Origin: Streptosporangiaceae bacterium NEAU-GS5 | GTDB taxonomy: Bacteria > Actinomycetota > Actinomycetes > Streptosporangiales > Streptosporangiaceae | NCBI GenBank assembly: GCA_017592665.1 | Contig: JAGFNW010000009.1 | Location: 205,945 to 269,944, forward strand | Direction: 5' to 3' | DNA length: 64,000 nt | In this document: one piece after another, positions 62,668 to 64,000 of the stretch | How positions within the stretch are numbered: the stretch's first letter is position 1 | Layout: every line of letters begins with the position of its first letter | The notes under the pieces: model-generated | What the model was told of the DNA's origin: nothing | Databases searched by the model: none | Seen by the model: only the letters and a program-made list of their open reading frames with translations | Position numbers and translations under genes: made by a program

Positions 62668-63498
62668 ATGCCGCTCACACCTATCCCACCTACTCTGTCC
62701 TCGGCGATCGCGGGCGACCTGCTCGACTGCGAGCTGGCCATCGCCCACAGCGGGGAGCCGACGCCCGAGTTGCTGCTGCGGCGGGGGGCCGCACTTCGCA
62801 TGCTCGGCGCGTACGCCCCGGCTGTCGCCGACCTGACGGGCGCCATCAACGGACACCTGACCGACGAGACGCTCGCCCGCGCCTATCTGGAGCGGGCCCT
62901 CGTCCGCCTGTCGGTCGACGATCCGTCCCGCGAGCAGCTCGACGCCGCGTTCGACGACGCCACCGATTCGCTCATCGCCTGGCTGACCGCGGCGGGCTAC
63001 ACCGCGCGTGCCACCACCCTGGTACGGCTCGGCGAGTTCGACCGCGCGTGGGCCGACGCGGAGCGGGCGATGCTGCTCGATCCGGCGGGGTGGGAGGCCC
63101 GGGCCGTACGAGGACAGGTCTTCCTGGCCATGGGGCGGCTGGGAGAGGCCGTCGCGGACCTCAGCTGGGTGCGGGACATGCACTCCGGTTCATGGCTGGG
63201 GGAGGTGCGCGCTCATCTGGCGGAGGCGTTGCTCGGGCTTCGGCGGTTCACGGAGGCAATGGCCGAATGTGACGCCGCGATCGCCGCCGGATGGCCGGCC
63301 GCCTACCTCGTACGCGCCCGGGTCCTGATGGCGATCGGCGAGCTCGGGCCGGCGCTGGCCGACTGCCACGCGGCCTCGGTCAGCGGAAATGCCGAGGCCG
63401 ATGATGTGCGCTGTGCCATATACGCGCTAGCGGGCGTCCCGGTAGAGGTCAACAATCCTTGTGACGCTGGTAACAGTCTTGTAGCGATGGAGTCATAG
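62668..63498 (+). CDS. Tetratricopeptide-repeat protein
   Basis: The 276-aa product is built of helix pairs with TPR-like patterns: ELLLRRGAALRMLGAYAPAVADLTGAI (about residues 31-57), ARATTLVRLGEFDRAWADAERAMLLDP (about 113-139), ARAVRGQVFLAMGRLGEAVADL, and AYLVRARVLMAIGELGPALADCHAA. No signal or TM helix is seen, so it is a cytoplasmic scaffold or interaction protein of unknown partner. The ATG at 62668 fits a leaderless promoter; GTG at 62641 is an alternative start. It lies between tyrS and the rRNA operon. Confidence 0.82.
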   Translation: MPLTPIPPTLSSAIAGDLLDCELAIAHSGEPTPELLLRRGAALRMLGAYAPAVADLTGAINGHLTDETLARAYLERALVRLSVDDPSREQLDAAFDDATDSLIAWLTAAGYTARATTLVRLGEFDRAWADAERAMLLDPAGWEARAVRGQVFLAMGRLGEAVADLSWVRDMHSGSWLGEVRAHLAEALLGLRRFTEAMAECDAAIAAGWPAAYLVRARVLMAIGELGPALADCHAASVSGNAEADDVRCAIYALAGVPVEVNNPCDAGNSLVAMES

Positions 63499-63548
63499 AT
63501 ACCCCTCATTTGCGGGTTGACCTGGGCTTTCGTGGTTCGGAAAAGGAT

Positions 63549-63577
63549 TTGACGAGGCTGCGGGTGTTGCCTAATGT
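63549..63577 (+). promoter_or_regulatory. rRNA operon promoter
   Basis: -35 TTGACG (63549-63554) and -10 TAATGT (63572-63577) with an ideal 17-base spacer, about 316 bases before the 16S gene. The transcription start would be near 63584. Further rrn promoters may exist but none is as clear. Confidence 0.78.
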
Positions 63578-63893
63578 TCTCTACGCCCCACGGGGGAGCG
63601 GGACGTCATCGGACGGCCGGCCCGGGGGCATCCTCCGACAAGCCTCCGGGTTCGTTCCCGGGCGTCTGTTCGTGTCCGGCCGAATCGGCCGATTGGACAC
63701 AAACCGGATGAGAAGGTAAGTTAGAGGGGTTGCCCCGGAAAGCGTCGGGGTATGTACGTCCGTTTCTTGAGAACTCAACAGTGTGCTAAAAGCCAGTGCA
63801 TGCAAATCTAGTATTTTGCATCATTTGGAATACCCCGTCTTTTTTGACGGATTCCTTTGTGATGCTGGGACTTACGGTTCCAGACGAAGCATT
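63578..63893 (+). ncRNA. rRNA leader and processing region
   Basis: Contains TTGAGAACTCAACAGTGTG (63757-63785 region), a conserved actinobacterial pre-16S leader element linked to antitermination/processing, and several hairpins: ATGCAAA / TTTGCAT (about 63799-63821), CCGTC-TTTTTT-GACGG (63835-63850) and CTGGGAC / GTTCCAG (about 63864-63882). These probably help form the stem cut by RNase III. Unlike the rest of the window it is AT-rich. Confidence 0.65.
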
Positions 63894-64000
63894 GTTTGGA
63901 GAGTTTGATCCTGGCTCAGGACGAACGCTGGCGGCGTGCTTAACACATGCAAGTCGAGCGGAAAGGCCCTTCGGGGTACTCGAGCGGCGAACGGGTGAGT
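63894..64000 (+). rRNA. rrs: 16S ribosomal RNA, 5' part
   Basis: The sequence from about 63897 reads TTGGAGAGTTTGATCCTGGC and continues with the universally conserved start of 16S rRNA (GACGAACGCTGGCGGCGTGC and CACATGCAAGTCGAGCGG). The mature 5' end is estimated within a few bases. The gene runs off the window edge. Confidence 0.97.

Overview
The window is about 64 kb of a very GC-rich actinobacterial chromosome. The gene set and order (yebC-ruvCAB-yajC-secDF-apt-rel-hisS-aspS, DUF948-DUF6167-alaS-ruvX-mltG-aroE, infC-rpmI-rplT-pheST, argCJBDFRGH-tyrS-rrn) point to a filamentous actinomycete, most likely of the Streptosporangiales (Nonomuraea or Streptosporangium-like). That placement is inferred from memory of related genomes and was not searched. 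GTG and TTG starts are common, 4-base stop/start overlaps are frequent, and several genes look leaderless: a TANNNT hexamer sits 6-7 bases before the start codon.

Layout. 1-10.8 kb: YebC (cut by the window edge), an Eis-like acetyltransferase, Holliday junction proteins RuvC/RuvA/RuvB, the accessory translocase YajC-SecD-SecF, adenine phosphoribosyltransferase and the bifunctional (p)ppGpp enzyme Rel. 10.9-24.3 kb: a DUF349 protein, two extracytoplasmic cyclophilins (one TM-anchored, one lipoprotein), a metallo-beta-lactamase-fold hydrolase, hisS, aspS, an SF2 helicase with an unexpected membrane segment, a VioB-type ferritin-like protein, a DUF2231 membrane protein, RarA and a small heptad-repeat protein. 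24.5-32 kb: DUF948, DUF6167, alaS, ruvX with a repetitive tail, two tandem mltG genes and aroE. 32-40.7 kb: a PadR regulator with a membrane partner, infC (apparent ATC start behind a structured leader), rpmI, rplT, an rRNA methyltransferase, an orphan PAS histidine kinase, pheS and pheT.

40.7-52.3 kb is an accessory stretch: a tiny aromatic-rich secreted protein, a penicillin-acylase/discoidin fusion, an MFS exporter, NTF2-like and NmrA-like proteins, a secreted lipase and an acyl-CoA-synthetase-like ligase. Its intergenic spaces hold at least five different tandem-repeat families, far more than the housekeeping blocks. 52.3-62.6 kb: arginine biosynthesis, in which argC-J-B-D-F-R-G are joined by six consecutive ATGA overlaps, then argH, a 3-methyladenine DNA glycosylase and tyrS, also overlapping. 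62.6-64 kb: a TPR protein, an rRNA promoter and leader, and the first ~107 bases of a 16S rRNA gene.

Functionally this is mostly recombination/repair, protein export, stringent response, translation and arginine synthesis. No mobile element, CRISPR array, complete tRNA gene or known defence system is visible. The most unusual material is repetitive: the 24-bp repeat coding the RuvX tail, a 48-bp higher-order array, ~40-bp and 10-bp arrays, tandem duplications across two stop codons, and a dispersed GTGATCTTGCA palindromic repeat in gene junctions.
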